DNA of 64,000 bases from Celoporthe dispersa (GCA_016584495.1 WAID01000003.1:3782001-3846000), one strand, 5' to 3'; shown: positions 48,889 to 61,078, counted from the stretch's first letter. Made by a program: numbers and translations. Notes: a model not told the origin generated them from the sequence alone.

Positions 48889-49583
48889 GGGGCTTGCGCC
48901 GGCGGTCCTTGCATTCTCCCCCACCCACCATCGGCTCGTTTCATCATCAGTACTGCCGTCTTTTCTCTCGTTCAACCATCTGTGCCTAGACTAATGACAC
49001 CGATCTCCCTACACCATCACAGCACCACATCGACCTTGATTTCAGAGAGAGAGAAAGGAACACTCTTCTCCTGCCTCAACTCTAATTACAGCACCTTTGT
49101 GACAGTATTCCGGCACGGACCTTCCTTTTTCGGCAGACTGTCGACTCGGGGAAAGATCCAGTGGGCAATCAAGGGTCTGTCTCTTTGAGGCTGAGAGATG
49201 TATGTCCTTCCTTTCCTCTCACTCTCTGGTGTCAAACGTAGTTGTCTCCAGTTTGGTGATCGGTAGTTGGCATGGCATGGCTTGCAAAAGGACAGTCAAC
49301 TGTTTTTCTTCTTTTTTGATGGACTGTGGTCTGGGTGAGGAAGGCATATGGACACGTCTTTTTTCTTTTCCGTGAACGCGCAACACAGTTGGTTCCTGCG
49401 GTTCTTGTACATGGCGTTTATGGCATACGGCACAAAGGGGTAATAATGGACGAACGGTTTCGGCCCTCAAGGGGAGGTAGTAGGCCACTACTTGAGGTTT
49501 CTTTTTTTCTTTCTTTTACCTTCTTCGTCTCATCGACCTTGTTGATGAGCATGAATCCAGTTAACTGTTATGATCTTCAATGT

Positions 49584-49611
49584 TCTCTCTCTCTCTCTCT
49601 CTCGCGCGCGT
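49584..49611 (+). repeat. (TC)n(CG)n tract
   Basis: About ten TC units followed by CGCGCGCG, an alternating purine-pyrimidine step with Z-DNA potential. Confidence 0.8.
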
Positions 49612-50197
49612 TTTGTGAGTGATCAATCGTTCGTGATACTTTCCTGACTGACACTCCTGATCTTGTGAAAGAGTATCCAGAGAGCTTCCCAATCTCACTC
49701 ACCATGCTCTCCCTCTCTAACCTACCCTGTGTACTAAATGGCAAATCGTGAGGCTACCGTGGATGTTCTGGTGTTATGCCATCTTAAACCTTGAGCATGA
49801 CAAATGCATATACAAAAGAGCGCCACGTATTGTGAGTTAGAATTCATTATAATCAATAAAGTACTGTAGGTGGTAATTAATCAACCGTAGTATGAAGGCC
49901 TGGGTAGATTGGACCATGGCTGTGCGCCCATACCTTCCCTCGTCCGCTCTCCACAACGCCCACCGTAGTAAAGACGTAAAAACAAAGCGCGTCAAACCAG
50001 ACTGTCCATCCATGTGACCCAAAAGGTTGTGCCGTCGCTGCCGCTGCCATTCCGTCCTGCGCCGAGTCTCCGCGGGGAGACCAAAGTTATTCAAGCTATT
50101 GATAAATAATAATCGACTTGCCTAGATGTGTGTCACGTCACGCTGCTGCCGCCGCTGATCCGAGGCTACATTGTCTGAGGCGGCCACATCATAGAGG

Positions 50198-50218
50198 CTG
50201 CTGCTGCTGCTGCTGCTG
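50198..50218 (+). repeat. (CTG)7 microsatellite
   Basis: Seven CTG units outside the coding region of the capping enzyme gene. Confidence 0.85.
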
Positions 50219-50551
50219 GTCGAGCGAGCGAGGCTACCTTTCGCTGCGTCCTCCCGAGGCTGGGAGGAGCTCTGCTCTGTTCGGGCTCGGCTCCCAGGAT
50301 CCTCTCTGTAGCGGTCACCCGTCTTCCCGTCTAACCTAGGGAACACCATTGTCTCTGTGGCACCACACGGACTTAGGTTCCGAAGCAAATCCCCTTCCCG
50401 CCGCCTCCCCTACCGTTTCGGTATATATTTATTGTTCAGGCCCTCTGCCTCTGGGAGGCGGAAACGGGCCAAGATCTTTTATGATCTGCCAGTCGCGCTT
50501 GATGGCGTAAGCACGGTGCAGCCGATCCAGATGTTTTTGCATGGCAGCATC

Positions 50552-51839
50552 CTATGCCCTGTCGCCGTGTCTGGCCTTCCACTTGTCGCGGATGGCTGCG
50601 CCGTAGTCTTCCAGCATCTGCTGCGTGACGGGGTTCTGTATGCTCTCGATGACCTTGTCGACAACACTAATGTGATTGGCATGGAGCTTGTCGTCGCGGA
50701 ACCGGCTCATGCGCCATCTGCCGATGTCGTCCACATAGCACTCGATGATCCTGCCGATGAGGGGGTCGCCCAGGCCCTTGAGCGTCTCCCATTCGTCCTC
50801 TGTGATGAAGAGACTGCCATACTCCCGGTAGGGGTTCGCGCCGGCTGGGACCTCGCCCTGGGCGAAGATGAGCAGCTTGGCCAGCGGGACGCTCTCGTAG
50901 TCGATGTAGGGCTCCCGGTAGCCCTCGGCGATGTCCTGCTCGTCCGGCTCGACCATGGGAAAGTCCAGGTGCAGCTTGAAGTCGACAGTGTTCTCGTCGG
51001 CGGGCTTCCACTTGAGGATGTGCTCGTCGGTGCCGCATTTGTAAGGTGTCTCGCGGCAGGTGAAGATGAGCCCGTCGTTGCCGTGCGTCAGGTTGGGCAG
51101 GACCTCGTGGAAGATCTTGCCGAGGCCGTAGGCGAGCTGCATGTCCTTCATCACGAGCTGGAAGGCCTGGAACTTGGACTCGTGCGGGTACTTCTTGAAC
51201 AGGTTCTTGTAGGGCACGTAGATGTTGTGTTGGAAGTAGGCCAGGCGCTTGTCTAGCTGCCGCTCCATGAGCAGCTTGCTGTCGAGGACGAGGCAGTCGA
51301 ACACGAGGAACGAGGGCTTCTCGGTGCCGTCCGGCTGCCGGTCCATGACCAGCTCGCCGTCGATGACGGTATCTGTATGGTAGGCACCTTCGCTCTCCTG
51401 GGTCGGGAAGTGTAGATTCCGGTTCTGCATAAACCAGAAGTCGTTCTTGCGGTCGATCAGGTAGACGGCCTCCGAGCCGAGCTCGTCCTGGGTCAGGTAG
51501 AGGAGGTAGCGAATGCCGTCGGTTTTCTCGCAGACGTAGTAGCTGCATCGAGCCAGACGGTCAGCACGGCGGGGCACCCGGGGAGGCCACATTCCTCTCA
51601 CCCAGCCTCTTGGTCCAGCCATCTCAGGTTGTGGGGGAGGAAACGAACTCTTTCTGCAACAGGTCCTGCAGGTGTCTCCTCGCAAAGCTGACGGGTTGCG
51701 CTCCGGGAAACCCAGGCTGGGCCCTCTGCAGCAGCTGCGAGACCTCCCTGCGCAGATCCATGAGCAGCTGGCCCTCAGCCTTGATGCCAGGGTTGTCGAT
51801 CCTGTCGATAGGCTTTGCGTTCTGCGCCATGGTCGCCAT
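50552..51839 (-). CDS. ceg1: mRNA capping enzyme guanylyltransferase (alpha subunit)
   Basis: Transfers GMP from GTP to the 5'-diphosphate end of nascent Pol II transcripts through a Lys-GMP intermediate. The catalytic motif I is YYVCEKTDGIRYLLYLT (KTDG lysine). Motif III DTVIDGELV, motif IV region GNDGLIFTC and motif V HILKWKPADENTVDFKL are all present, and an OB-fold region with GRIIECYVDD...WRMSRFRDDK follows. The N-terminus is MATMAQNAKPIDRIDNPGIK; a second Met at 51830 is an alternative. An intron must separate FARRHLQDLLQKE (exon 1, to about 51640) from YYVCEKTDG (exon 2, from about 51545). The acceptor before CTACTACGTC is clear, but no donor keeps the frame, so an indel in exon 1 is likely. 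About 420 aa, normal for the family without a fused triphosphatase. Confidence 0.92.
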
Positions 51840-52524
51840 GGTGTTTCCTTCGTTCGGTCGCTTCGAATAGCTGCTACTTCAATGACATATACCCAGTAGG
51901 CGATGGTCGGTGCAAGAGCAATGGCATAACTGGGGATGGATGCTCTTTTAAGATCTAGAGCGATGGAGTGTGAGGGTTAGGCGTTAGGCAAATCGTATCC
52001 TGTTCAGACAAAACTTCCTGAAGCGAAGGCTGAGCCAGCTACTGGTAGTCTGTTCAACCAACAAGTAGCTAAGTAAGTAGATAACCGGAGGCACATTGCG
52101 CTGCCTGCCGTGGCTCTCCATACTCTCAAGACGCGAGCTGCCAGGGTGCCAGGGGGGTGAGGTAGGGGGGGAGCCGGCTCGGCACACAGGGGTCTAGCAC
52201 TTCTGAGGATTAGACCACCCACCTCAAATCATCCCACCATGATGGGCACACGCGATTTGAACTCGTTCCTGGACGTCTATAGTCGGATCTTCAGAATTCT
52301 GAATACCCCCTGAATCAAGAATGAATTCCAGAATCATGCATATTTGTAAATATCGGCGGTCATTATACAATTACAGCAGCCCTTCTTCAGTTGGCCAGAA
52401 GCTCTGTCAGGTAAACAGAAACCAAGGGCTTTAGCCTTGAAACTCAATCATGATGTCGTTTCGTCCATCGAGAGGTTGCCCCGTCTTATGTATAGCAGTC
52501 GCGTACGCGGGCTGCACCATCCTT
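51840..52524. other. intergenic, 0.7 kb
   Basis: Between the start of ceg1 and the end of snx41, both minus. It holds the ceg1 promoter; no other feature is seen. Confidence 0.4.
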
Positions 52525-54651
52525 CTAGGACTCGTCGATCTTATTGACCTCGCTCGCGCGTCCTCCCACGTCTCCTTGTTCTTCTTGGCCCACTCGATCT
52601 GACTCTTTGCATAGGCAAGCTGCAGACAACATTAGCCGCGGACCGAAAGGGCCTCTGCAGGGAGCAGCAGGGCAATCTCACCATGTATTTTCTCAGGTCG
52701 TCTTCCTTCTCCCTCTGGAACCTCTTCATATCTTTCAGAACGCTGGCGCTTGCATCCTTGACATCCTGTGCGACTGCCACCTGTGCCTGTTCGAGCTGGG
52801 CGATGGACTCCCGCGTCCTGCCTATGGTGTCGCGGCGAGTCTTCTCTGGTCGACGTCGGCAACGCCCTGAATGGCATGCCGGATGGGGCCAAAGATCTTG
52901 TTCGTGATCGAGTTGCCGCTTGCTGCCTTCTTGTGGCTGGCACCATTACTGGCTCTCTCGGGAGTGCCAATCGTAGCCGATGGTGCTGAAGATATGTCGC
53001 CGTGTGTAGGCGGAAAGTCAGAGTCGATGGATGCAGTATCCTCCTGGCTGCCGTCCCTGCGATGGCTATTGGGCGACTCCTGGGAGCTCGTAGGTCTCCC
53101 TGGCCGGCTGGATCTGTTGGCTCCCGCTGAGGTACTGGTCGATTCGCCGGGCTTCCGCCTCGCTCCTCTCCAGCTGGTCCAGTAGCAGCCGCTTCTTGTT
53201 GAGCTCGTCATTTGTCATCTCCTGCTGCACCCGCTTGAGCACTCGGTACTTGAGAACACTTCGAACGACGCCGGCGAACTGAGCGTTCTCCCTCATAGGC
53301 TCGGCAAAGCTCGCGCCGAGAGAGCCAGAAAAGCTCCTCGGTAGCTACATACGACATGTCCACCGCCTGTCCGACCCGCTCGATCACGGGGCCCAGCGTA
53401 GGGTCTCTGTTCGGACAACGCGAATGCGTTGTACTTGGCGCCGAGCTCCGACAGGTCGGATGACAGCGCCGACAGGTGACTGAGGGTACGCCGGTTGACC
53501 TTCTCCATGGGTCCCATGAGCAGCTGCTCCAGCTCCTTGATCGAGGTCTCGAAGGACGTGAAGTAGGGATCCAGCTCTTGCTCGCTGAGGTTGGCATTAT
53601 CAGGTGGAAATCTGGCTAGCCCTGGATCACTGCTCGTTCCGAATGCGGCCTCCGCGCTTGGGCCTATCCCCTGCGACTTCAGCCTTGCGGAAGTCGCTGG
53701 CACTGGGAGGTAGCTGTGGGCGGGCGTCGGGTTGGCGGGTTCCAGGGGTGGAGCTTTATAGACAGACTTCGGTATGGATGCAACAGGGTGAGAGTGTAGG
53801 ACCTCGTTCTGTAAACCCGGCGATTAGCACTCATATCACCGAGCATGCGTGCGGCCACGTGCTTACCCAGCTCGCATTCGGGTCAAGAAACCGCCACCAG
53901 ACCCCGTCGGTGCGGACTTGCTCCATCTTGCGGCAGCGGTTCAAGAAGACGGCAAGCATGCGCTTGCGCAGATCGATAATCTGCTGGTCCTGCTTCGCAT
54001 TGGTAGGATTGGCGGCGTAGTCGGCCATGGTGTGTTTCTCGGGGATGGGGGGAATAATGAGGGTGGGGTGAAGTCGGCAGAGGGCATCGCGAAGGGAGGC
54101 GAACTCCGAATACCGCCTGCGAACCTCGAGGTCCTGATGCACTCGTCAGCCAGAGTCAAGACACAGCATAGGTAGCCGGCCTCCTTACGCCTGTCCTGAT
54201 AGTGTAGACGATATATCTGCCGCCGCTCTCCAGACTCTTCCCAGCATCGGTGATCAATATTGGCAGCTGCGGGTTCTCGTAGAGGATCTGCTCGATGCGG
54301 CTATCATAGCCACCAGGCTTCCTCCGTGGAACCACCTGCGCCTGAACTTCGTCATCCTCGTCGCTTTCCGTCAGCCTCGCCGGGGGGTGGTAGTCGGAAT
54401 GGTGAGGATCCTCTGAAGTCCGTGGCACATCGTACTGTGGATCTATTGGTTCCCAATCAGAGTCAGTATCCTCTGGGGATGAATCAAGGGGACATCCTCA
54501 AACATGGTGAGCAGAACTTGGGGATAGTGATCATGTAACTGGAGAGGTACGCACACTGGGAAGGTGAGGATGGGTTATCGATGGAGGAGGTGAAGGAGTC
54601 CCTCCTGTCAAAGTCATCCCCGTAGGGATTGTTGTCTTCGTCGTTCCACAT
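52525..54651 (-). CDS. snx41: sorting nexin Snx41 (PX-BAR), five frame breaks
   Basis: PX-domain sorting nexin that binds PI3P on endosomes and acts with Atg20/Snx4-type partners in retrieval to the Golgi and in selective autophagy. The start at 54651, MWNDEDNNPYGDDFDRRDS, is diagnostic. PX domain: ILITDAGKSLESGGRYIVYT, DLEVRRRYSEFASLRDAL and the PPIPEKHTMADY loop. C-terminal BAR-like coiled coils run from EQELDPYFTSFETSIKELEQ to HKKAASGNSITNKIFGPIRH and LKDMKRFQREKEDDLRKYM. Introns: 54134-54188, 53809-53866, one near 54478-54556 with unclear ends, and one after KYM with its acceptor just before CTTGCCTATGC (about 52620-52680). One-base shifts lie at about 53401-53412, the A4 run 53329-53332, 53098-53100, 52848-52849 and about 52549-52556. 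Each is repaired by a single base, mostly in runs, giving the family C-terminus and a stop at 52525-52527. Confidence 0.85.
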
Positions 54652-56195
54652 GATAGCAGCGCCTCAAGAGGGCAGATCTCAAAGGCAGATGCCAGGGGAC
54701 GCCTGGACCTATCGATATTCAAGACTTTCTCTGACTGACAAAGAATCAGAGGCACAGTCAGCCCACCTCTTGAGCAGCCTGTTGACTCGTCCCAACGTTT
54801 GCAGGGCAAGACAGGGCGGGGGAGGGGGGTATGACAATAGGGCTTTCTCCAGCTGTCACGGAGCAGCAGGGATCGCCGGAACTATGGCTGTGAGGCCAGG
54901 CTCAGTTGTGTCCTATGTACCTGAAAGAAAGATGTCTTGATGTGGTGGACGAGGAGGAGGGATTATTGTCGACAATGCCTGGTGAGAGGGAGGAAGCTGG
55001 TGAGGTTCAAGATGCTGTGCTTGGCTCCACAAGCTTGTCACTGCAACTACTGCAGAGAGGCTAGGAGCATGGGAGCACTGGGCAATGACGAATGTCAGTG
55101 GAGCACGGACCATCCCTGTCACTCAGCCACATCCCTGCCACCTCTCATACCTGAACACTGAAAACATCAGCCCTTGCCCTCTTCCTACACAGTACTGCAG
55201 TAATTGCTGTCAGTCACATACCAACAAGATACGCGCTCAGATATTCCAAGTCAAGCAAGTCCCCTGCATGTAGACCTACAATGTAGGAGACACATAGGCC
55301 CATTCTCTTGTCTGTCTCCATAGATGGTCATCGCTGTGATTATGCCTCAAAGATGCTCTGACTGTATACCCTAAAAGGTTGGAATGGACACACGGCAGCA
55401 TCTGGCCAACACCTAACATGCCCAGAGGATGGGTGTATCGATCTGTATCTACCCAACCATCATCAGAGTCTCCAAACAGACCTGTAGGTCCACTGCCTAT
55501 ATGCTTGTAATTGTATCCAAGAAGATTAACATACACGCCTGAGGACCTCTGGTATCAGTTAATGCCTTTGAAGCCCGCCTGTGAATGAGTATTTATGCCT
55601 AGAAACCTACTGCTTCTATAGAACAAACACACTTGCGGACGGACTAACGAGACACTCTTCCCGTAACGGTCAAAATCACTCCTAACTCTCTCTGGTGTCC
55701 GGTGGCATGCTCAGGAGCCCAGCGCACCATGTATTTGCTCGTCATCTCGGTGGTCGGTTGCTCTATCCTAGGGCTTGGGGTGCACCAGCGTCGTTGTTGG
55801 GATGGTCCTCTCTTGACGAGTCTAGGAGAGCGAACTTGCGCAAGATTTTATTGCCGCATCTTATGTACCAGAAACTATCTGCTACGTCGCAGAAGCCCGC
55901 AGATGGGAAGGGGGAGTATACCAAGCCCCAAGAAGGGAATTTCGCACTGAAGTCAGGGAGGGGGGAGGGGAACACCCGTCACATCATTAGAAAGTATTCA
56001 CACGGTATTTACCATATATCCTATAGAAAATAGTCCATTCAAGAGAAAACACAGGTGGCCCTATAGGGGGCTATCGCTAGCCAGTCTCGCGCACCGATTT
56101 ATCCCACCAAAAGACACCAGATATCCTACTGTCCGATTGGCCTCCACAGCAAACGCCCCATTTACCTCAAGACACCGCGTATCACACAGTAGGCC
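54652..56195. other. intergenic, 1.5 kb, partly CpG-poor
   Basis: Between the snx41 start and the snf5 end. About 54890-55570 is CpG-poor in the same way as 44480-46440. No ORF or RNA gene is supported. Confidence 0.45.
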
Positions 56196-58575
56196 CTATG
56201 AGGGCGTGGGCGCCGTGTCTTTTCCGACTCGCTTGTTGACCTTCTCGCGGTGCTGTTTGTTTCTTAGGTGTACAGCAAAGTTATCGGCAGACTCCCCTGG
56301 TCCTGGTGTGTACAGCTTGCCAGGGCAGTCCGTGCAGCGTATCCTGGGCAGGAACATCCATTTGACGTTTGGCGGCGGGGCTGAGCCTGGTGGGATCTGC
56401 AAGGCCGGGGTGATGATGATCTCGCTGTCGGCGTGTACGGCGCAGTGCCGCATGGTCCCCTCGAAGGCGTCAAACTTCCAGATCTGTCGGAGCCCGTCCA
56501 AGGCTGCATTGAGCCAGTCAGGGGGGGGGCGGCTGTGTGGATCTTTGCATTAGAGACGGTGAGCATGGTACAAAGGGTGCAGTGGGACTTACAGCAGAGA
56601 GAGGAGGCTCTCCTTGAGCCGGAGGGGGAGGAGCGGGCGCGCGACCGAGTTGAGGCTGTGGGGGCTGCGGGGTTGCGCTGGTTGCGTTACTCGGTGCCTT
56701 CGTAAGGCTTGGCTTTGACGCCGAGGGCGTCGGTGGGGAGAGGCCCATTCGGCCCTGTGGTGTGGATGCGCTTGTTGCCCGTGTCTGAGCTGGCGTCTGG
56801 GAGCCTGATGGGAGTGGCTTTCCGGTCTTCAGGCTCCAGAGCAGATGTCGAACCTTCTCATAGCTCTTTGGTATCCTGATGGTGACCAGGTGGTTCCGTG
56901 GCTCGTCCGGGGTCTCCTGGACTTCGCGGCCGTACCGCCTGGTCGAAGATACCCGCGTCTCGTGATGATGTGACGTGATGACTTCAGGGGTCTCTGAGCG
57001 GCCCAGGTGGGCCATCTTTTGTTGCGCCGCAGTCGCAGCACCACGCATATTTCTCGTGCGGGCTGTGCCTGTCGGAACGTGCGACGGTGCTGGAGAGTCA
57101 GGGCCAGATTCATCGCTCTCGTCCGTGTCCGAGAAGGCGCCGTCGTGCCCGCCAGCTCCTCTCCTGCCTCTCCCACCGCCGGCGCCTCCAACTCTTTTGT
57201 AGAGTCCGCTCTTGTCCAGGGACGTAGCCGCGCCTGGCAGGGTCTCCGAGACGATCATGGTCCGTATCGTCCTCTGTCGCTCCTTGAGATCGGGGAGCTG
57301 GGGACCACCACGCCGGTTCACCGACCGCTTCTGCTTCCGCTGCTCTCTCAGGAACGCGCCCTCGTTCTTCTCCATGAGCGCCTCGTCCATCTCGTACAGG
57401 TATGGCGCATACTCCTTGGCCTGCTGTTGCGGTCGGAACACGGCCGGGAGCGGTGAGGGAAGAAAAAGCCGCCACGAGATCCGGCTCCTCCACCGGCCTA
57501 CCATCGAATGGGTGGCCTATGCTGTATAAGCTGCGGGTGAAAAGCTGGGTCTGCTCTCGGATGCAATGCGCAATCGCCGTGGTGAACTCTCCCGATAACG
57601 ACAGGTCGCGCGCCATAACACGAGCAAACTCTTCGGGTGAGTTGATTGGGTTGTTGATCTCCCACTCGAACTGGTCGACGAGGGTAACAGAGCCAATTGT
57701 GATGTTGAGCTTGATCAATATTCTCATTTCGTCGTTCTTGTATGCCGAATAGGGAAGCTCGGGGTCGAGGGCGTCCTCTTCAGAATAGACCATGGGATAG
57801 AAATCCTGAAGTTGATCCCGCAGCTGCTGGTGGACCTGCTCATAGACGGGACGGTCGAGCGGCGTCTTGAGACCCATATCCTCCACAAGCTGCGCGGAGA
57901 ACAGATCGATCGGTATAAGTCGGTCGTGGAGGTTCCACGTGAAGGTATCGCGCAGCCTGACCCTGTCGTAGTCGATCTCCACCCGTATCGGTACCAGCTC
58001 TTCGTACTGCTCGGCCTGCTCCTTCATGTCCTTGCGGCTCGGCCTGGGCAGGGCTGGCGTCGTCCTTCTGCCGGGCCGGGGCTTGTCCTTAGGGTAGATG
58101 AGGCGAGGCTGGGTTGAGGTCTCGGTATGGCCGTTGCCAAAGCCATTATAACCCATGCCGTATAACCTCCGGTGAGGAAATGCCTGCGCATAATCGGTCT
58201 GAACAGCGCGGTAGTCGGTCATCTCCATGCGCCGCCTCTTGGAGTACTGCTCAATCTGGTCTTGCGCCTGCTTCCAGGGCGGCCGTGGCGAGCTTGTCTC
58301 TGTTCATGATCCTCTCCAGGTTGTACCTCTCGAAGGATTCCCTGTCGCGCACAGGAGCGGCGACCTCTGGGGTCGGATCCTTGGACTTCGAGTCCCTCGA
58401 CGCTGACGCCTCACCTGTGCTGTTCTCGGGCGCGGGGGTGGACGAAGAGGACCTGCAATCGCGCTCTCAGGTGCGCCAGCCGAGACGGCTCGCTCACATT
58501 GGTGGGGGGCACAGGTGCAGAGGCGGAAGCCGCCGCCTCAGCGACAGACGACGAGGCATCAGAAGATGATGCCAT
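56196..58575 (-). CDS. snf5: SNF5/SMARCB1-family chromatin remodelling subunit, four frame breaks
   Basis: Core subunit of SWI/SNF or RSC-type ATP-dependent remodellers. The start at 58575 (MASSSDASSS...) leads to RLAHLRARLQ and FERYNLERIMNRDKLATAAL. The SNF5 repeats follow: VPIRVEIDYDRVRLRDTFTW with RLIPIDLFSAQLVEDMGL, and ILIKLNITIGSVTLVDQFEW with EEFARVMARDLSLSGEFTTA. A linker with Arg/Gly and Pro-rich blocks leads to the last exon, containing DWLNAALDGLRQIWKFDAFE and a C-terminal Cys pair (RIRCTDCPG). The last intron is 56533-56592. One-base shifts occur at 58452-58453, about 58268-58275, the A5 run 57463-57467 (corrected DLVAAFLPSPLPAVFRP) and the 9-base run 56521-56529 (corrected PPPPDWLN). 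Whether it is Snf5 or Sfh1 cannot be decided. It is divergent from the cdb4-like gene. Confidence 0.88.
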
Positions 58576-59528
58576 GATGAGCGACGATGCAGCTGTCGGG
58601 TCGGGAGGTCAAGCTAGAGGGAGGTCAGGGTTGATGTTGAGGTCGAGGTGCGTGGGTGAGAGAGCTGTCGCAACGAGGCGACGCGCTGTTGGCTGGTGCA
58701 AAAGCAAGGCGTCTCAGGAGGGGCGAGGCGTGATTATTCCTGTGACGCTGAGTGGCATGTGCAATCAATGACATCCAAAACCTAAATGATGAGGCTCGAG
58801 ATCAGCACGGGCTTGGGGCCGTCGCGTTGTCGCGCTCCCATTTGCAGCAGGGTTTCGCGGTGGGAGGATGGCAAGATGCTGAACAGCCGGTCTCCGCTGC
58901 AAACCAGGTGCAAGTTGGGGCGGCTCAACAGCTGCAGCGGAGGGCCAAGACCCGTGCGCCTGGGAAAATACTTTCAGCTTGGGGGCTTTCTGGGCGAGGA
59001 GAAAAGTTACCGGGGCCAGTGCTGTTTGCCTAGTTGCACGGACAGCGCTGTGGCTGGTGCGAGGGGGAGCGGGCCACATCTGTGTGCAGGGATCTGACTG
59101 CTAAGTTATGGGCCCCTTAGCAGCACAGCAGCAGCAGCGCTTGGGCGGGGTGGAACCCCCAGCGCAAGGCCCCAGCACCCAGCACCAGCAAGGCAATGCT
59201 GTCATTGTGCCTGTTGCAGAAGCAACTCGGTACCCAATTGCCTTTCGTCACCGGATCCCACAGAAATCAGGGCTCCCCTCCCCCGCTTTGAAAACGCTTC
59301 TAGAGGGGTCGAAAATACCTGCTCCCCTCCCTCACCTTACAAGCAAGCCGAGCTTCTGCATTCGTTCTCCCTCGAGTACCTAACCTGACCTTCCCCCCCC
59401 CTCCCTCCCTCCCTCCCTCCCTCTCCCTCACCTGGAGCCCTTCCAAAGAAACAACACAAGGAAACCTTCAACAACACACTCTCTCATTGACACCAGCATC
59501 GACTTGAGGTCGAGGGCTAACAGCAAAA
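58576..59528. promoter_or_regulatory. divergent promoter region, snf5 / cdb4-like
   Basis: 953 bp between opposite start codons, with a very regular C-rich tract (59391-59430) close to the plus-strand start. No ORF is supported. Confidence 0.5.
59391..59430 (-). other. (CCCT)n tract, G-quadruplex potential on the minus strand
   Basis: A C9 run and then five CCCT-type repeats, about 100 bp before the cdb4-like ATG. The minus strand therefore has six or more G runs with one-base loops, an ideal quadruplex pattern. It is probably in the leader or core promoter. Confidence 0.65.
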
Positions 59529-61078
59529 ATGGCGACAGAAGAGAAGGAACTCGGTCAGCTCACCCCTCCTCACCTCTCCTTTCCGAGACACTCCTCGATG
59601 TCGTGCTTCCTGCCCCCGTGCCCCAGTTCCTGGTCCAATTAGACTGGTCTGGTCCAGGACACAAGAGCGGGCCTCGAGTCGTTTGCTAGCAAGCATGGGG
59701 CCTCTTTCGGCTCATCGCACCAGGAAGAAGACATGAAAGCTGAGAGACCACCGTGTACATGACTGCTGACACCAGCTCTGCAGATTACACCCTCAACAAC
59801 CCCGACACCCTGACCAAGTACAAGACCGCTGCCGAGATCTCTGAGAAGGTCCTGGCCGCCGTCAAGGAACTCTGCGTCGCCGGCGAGAAGATCGTCGAGA
59901 TCTGCGAGCAGGGCGACAAGCTCCTTGAGGAAGAGATCTCCAAGGTCTACCGCGGAAAGAAGGTCTCGAAGGGTACTGCCGCAACCATCCCCTCCCACTC
60001 TCGAAAGGGTCTCTTGCTGATGAGGTGCTGAGCATAGGCTTTGCTCACCCGACGACCGTTTCTCCCAGCTCCTATGTCACCCCCTACACCCCGCTGAAGT
60101 CGGACGAGAAGGAGGCTGCTATCGAGCTCCAGGAGGGTGAGCCCATCAAGATCCAGCTCGGTGCCCAGATCGACGGATTCGCCTCCATCGTCTGCGACAC
60201 CATCCTTGTCGCCGCCAAGGACAAGGCTCAGGATGTGATCGAGGGCCGGACTGCCGACCTAATGCTGGCCACCTACTACGCCAACGAGCTTCTCCTTAGG
60301 CTGATGCTTCCCCCTGGCCTGCTTGCCTCGGGCACTGATGAGGAGAAGGCGAAGGCTGCGGCCGCCAAGCCCAAGACACAGGGCCAGATCAACGCCCTGA
60401 TCGAGAAGATCGCCAAGAGCTACGAGGTCAACATCGTCGAGAGCACCACCACCTGGCTCTTCGGCCGCAACGAGATCGAGGACAAGAAGAAGATCGTGCT
60501 CGCGCCCGGCGATGGCTCCAAGGGCGATGGAACACCCGAAGTCGGCGAGGTCTGGGGCGTCGAGATGGGCATGAGCTTGGGGTCGGGCAAGGTCAAGCAG
60601 TTCGAGCAGAGGGCCACCCTGCACCGCCGCACTGCCCTGCAGCAGCCTCTGAAGCGGCCTACGTCCAGGAAGGTCCTCAGCGAGGTGCAGAAGAAGTTCA
60701 ACATGTTCCCCTTCAGCCTGCGACAGCTGGAGGACGAGAAGGACGCCAAGGTCGGCGTGGTAGAGTGCGTTCGGACGGGTATCTTCCGCCAGTACGAACT
60801 TGTCGGCGAGAAGGATAGCTCCCCTGTTGCCAGGACTTGGACGACCATCGGTAAGATCTGAAATCCACCCGTGCTCAGAGCCAGAGACAGATGGCTGACC
60901 AGAAGTAGCCATCACCAAGAACGGCATCACCAAGGTTGGCGCACCGCCTGCCTGGGACTTGACCAAGTTCAAGACGGACAAGAAGATCACCGATGAGGAG
61001 ATCCTCAAGATTCTGGAGCAGCCTCTGTCTAAGAACAAGGGCAAGAAGAAGAAGAAGCCTGCCAGCACTGAGGCCTAG
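59529..61078 (+). CDS. cdb4: EBP1/PA2G4-like M24-fold protein (curved DNA-binding protein Cdb4)
   Basis: Methionine-aminopeptidase-fold protein of the proliferation-associated 2G4/EBP1 family; S. pombe Cdb4 binds curved DNA, and relatives bind ribosomes near the exit tunnel. Four exons (59529-59553, 59784-59972, 60038-60850, 60909-61078) join in frame to 398 aa, the family length. Introns of 230, 65 and 58 nt have clear signals, and the first splits codon 9 of MATEEKELDYTLNNPDTLTK. Family landmarks are KYKTAAEISEKVLAAVKELC, HPTTVSPSSYVTPYTPLKSD, GEPIKIQLGAQIDGFASIVC, LKRPTSRKVLSEVQKKFNMF and TTIAITKNGITKVGAPPAWD. The C-terminus is Lys-rich (NKGKKKKKP), as in relatives. The metal-binding residues of true aminopeptidases are largely absent in this family. 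No frame errors are seen. Confidence 0.93.

Larger units (their letters stand above)
48889..50551. other. convergent intergenic, 1.7 kb
   Basis: 3' regions of the membrane protein gene and the capping enzyme. Contains a TC/CG dinucleotide tract at 49584-49611 and a CTG microsatellite. No supported gene. Confidence 0.45.
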
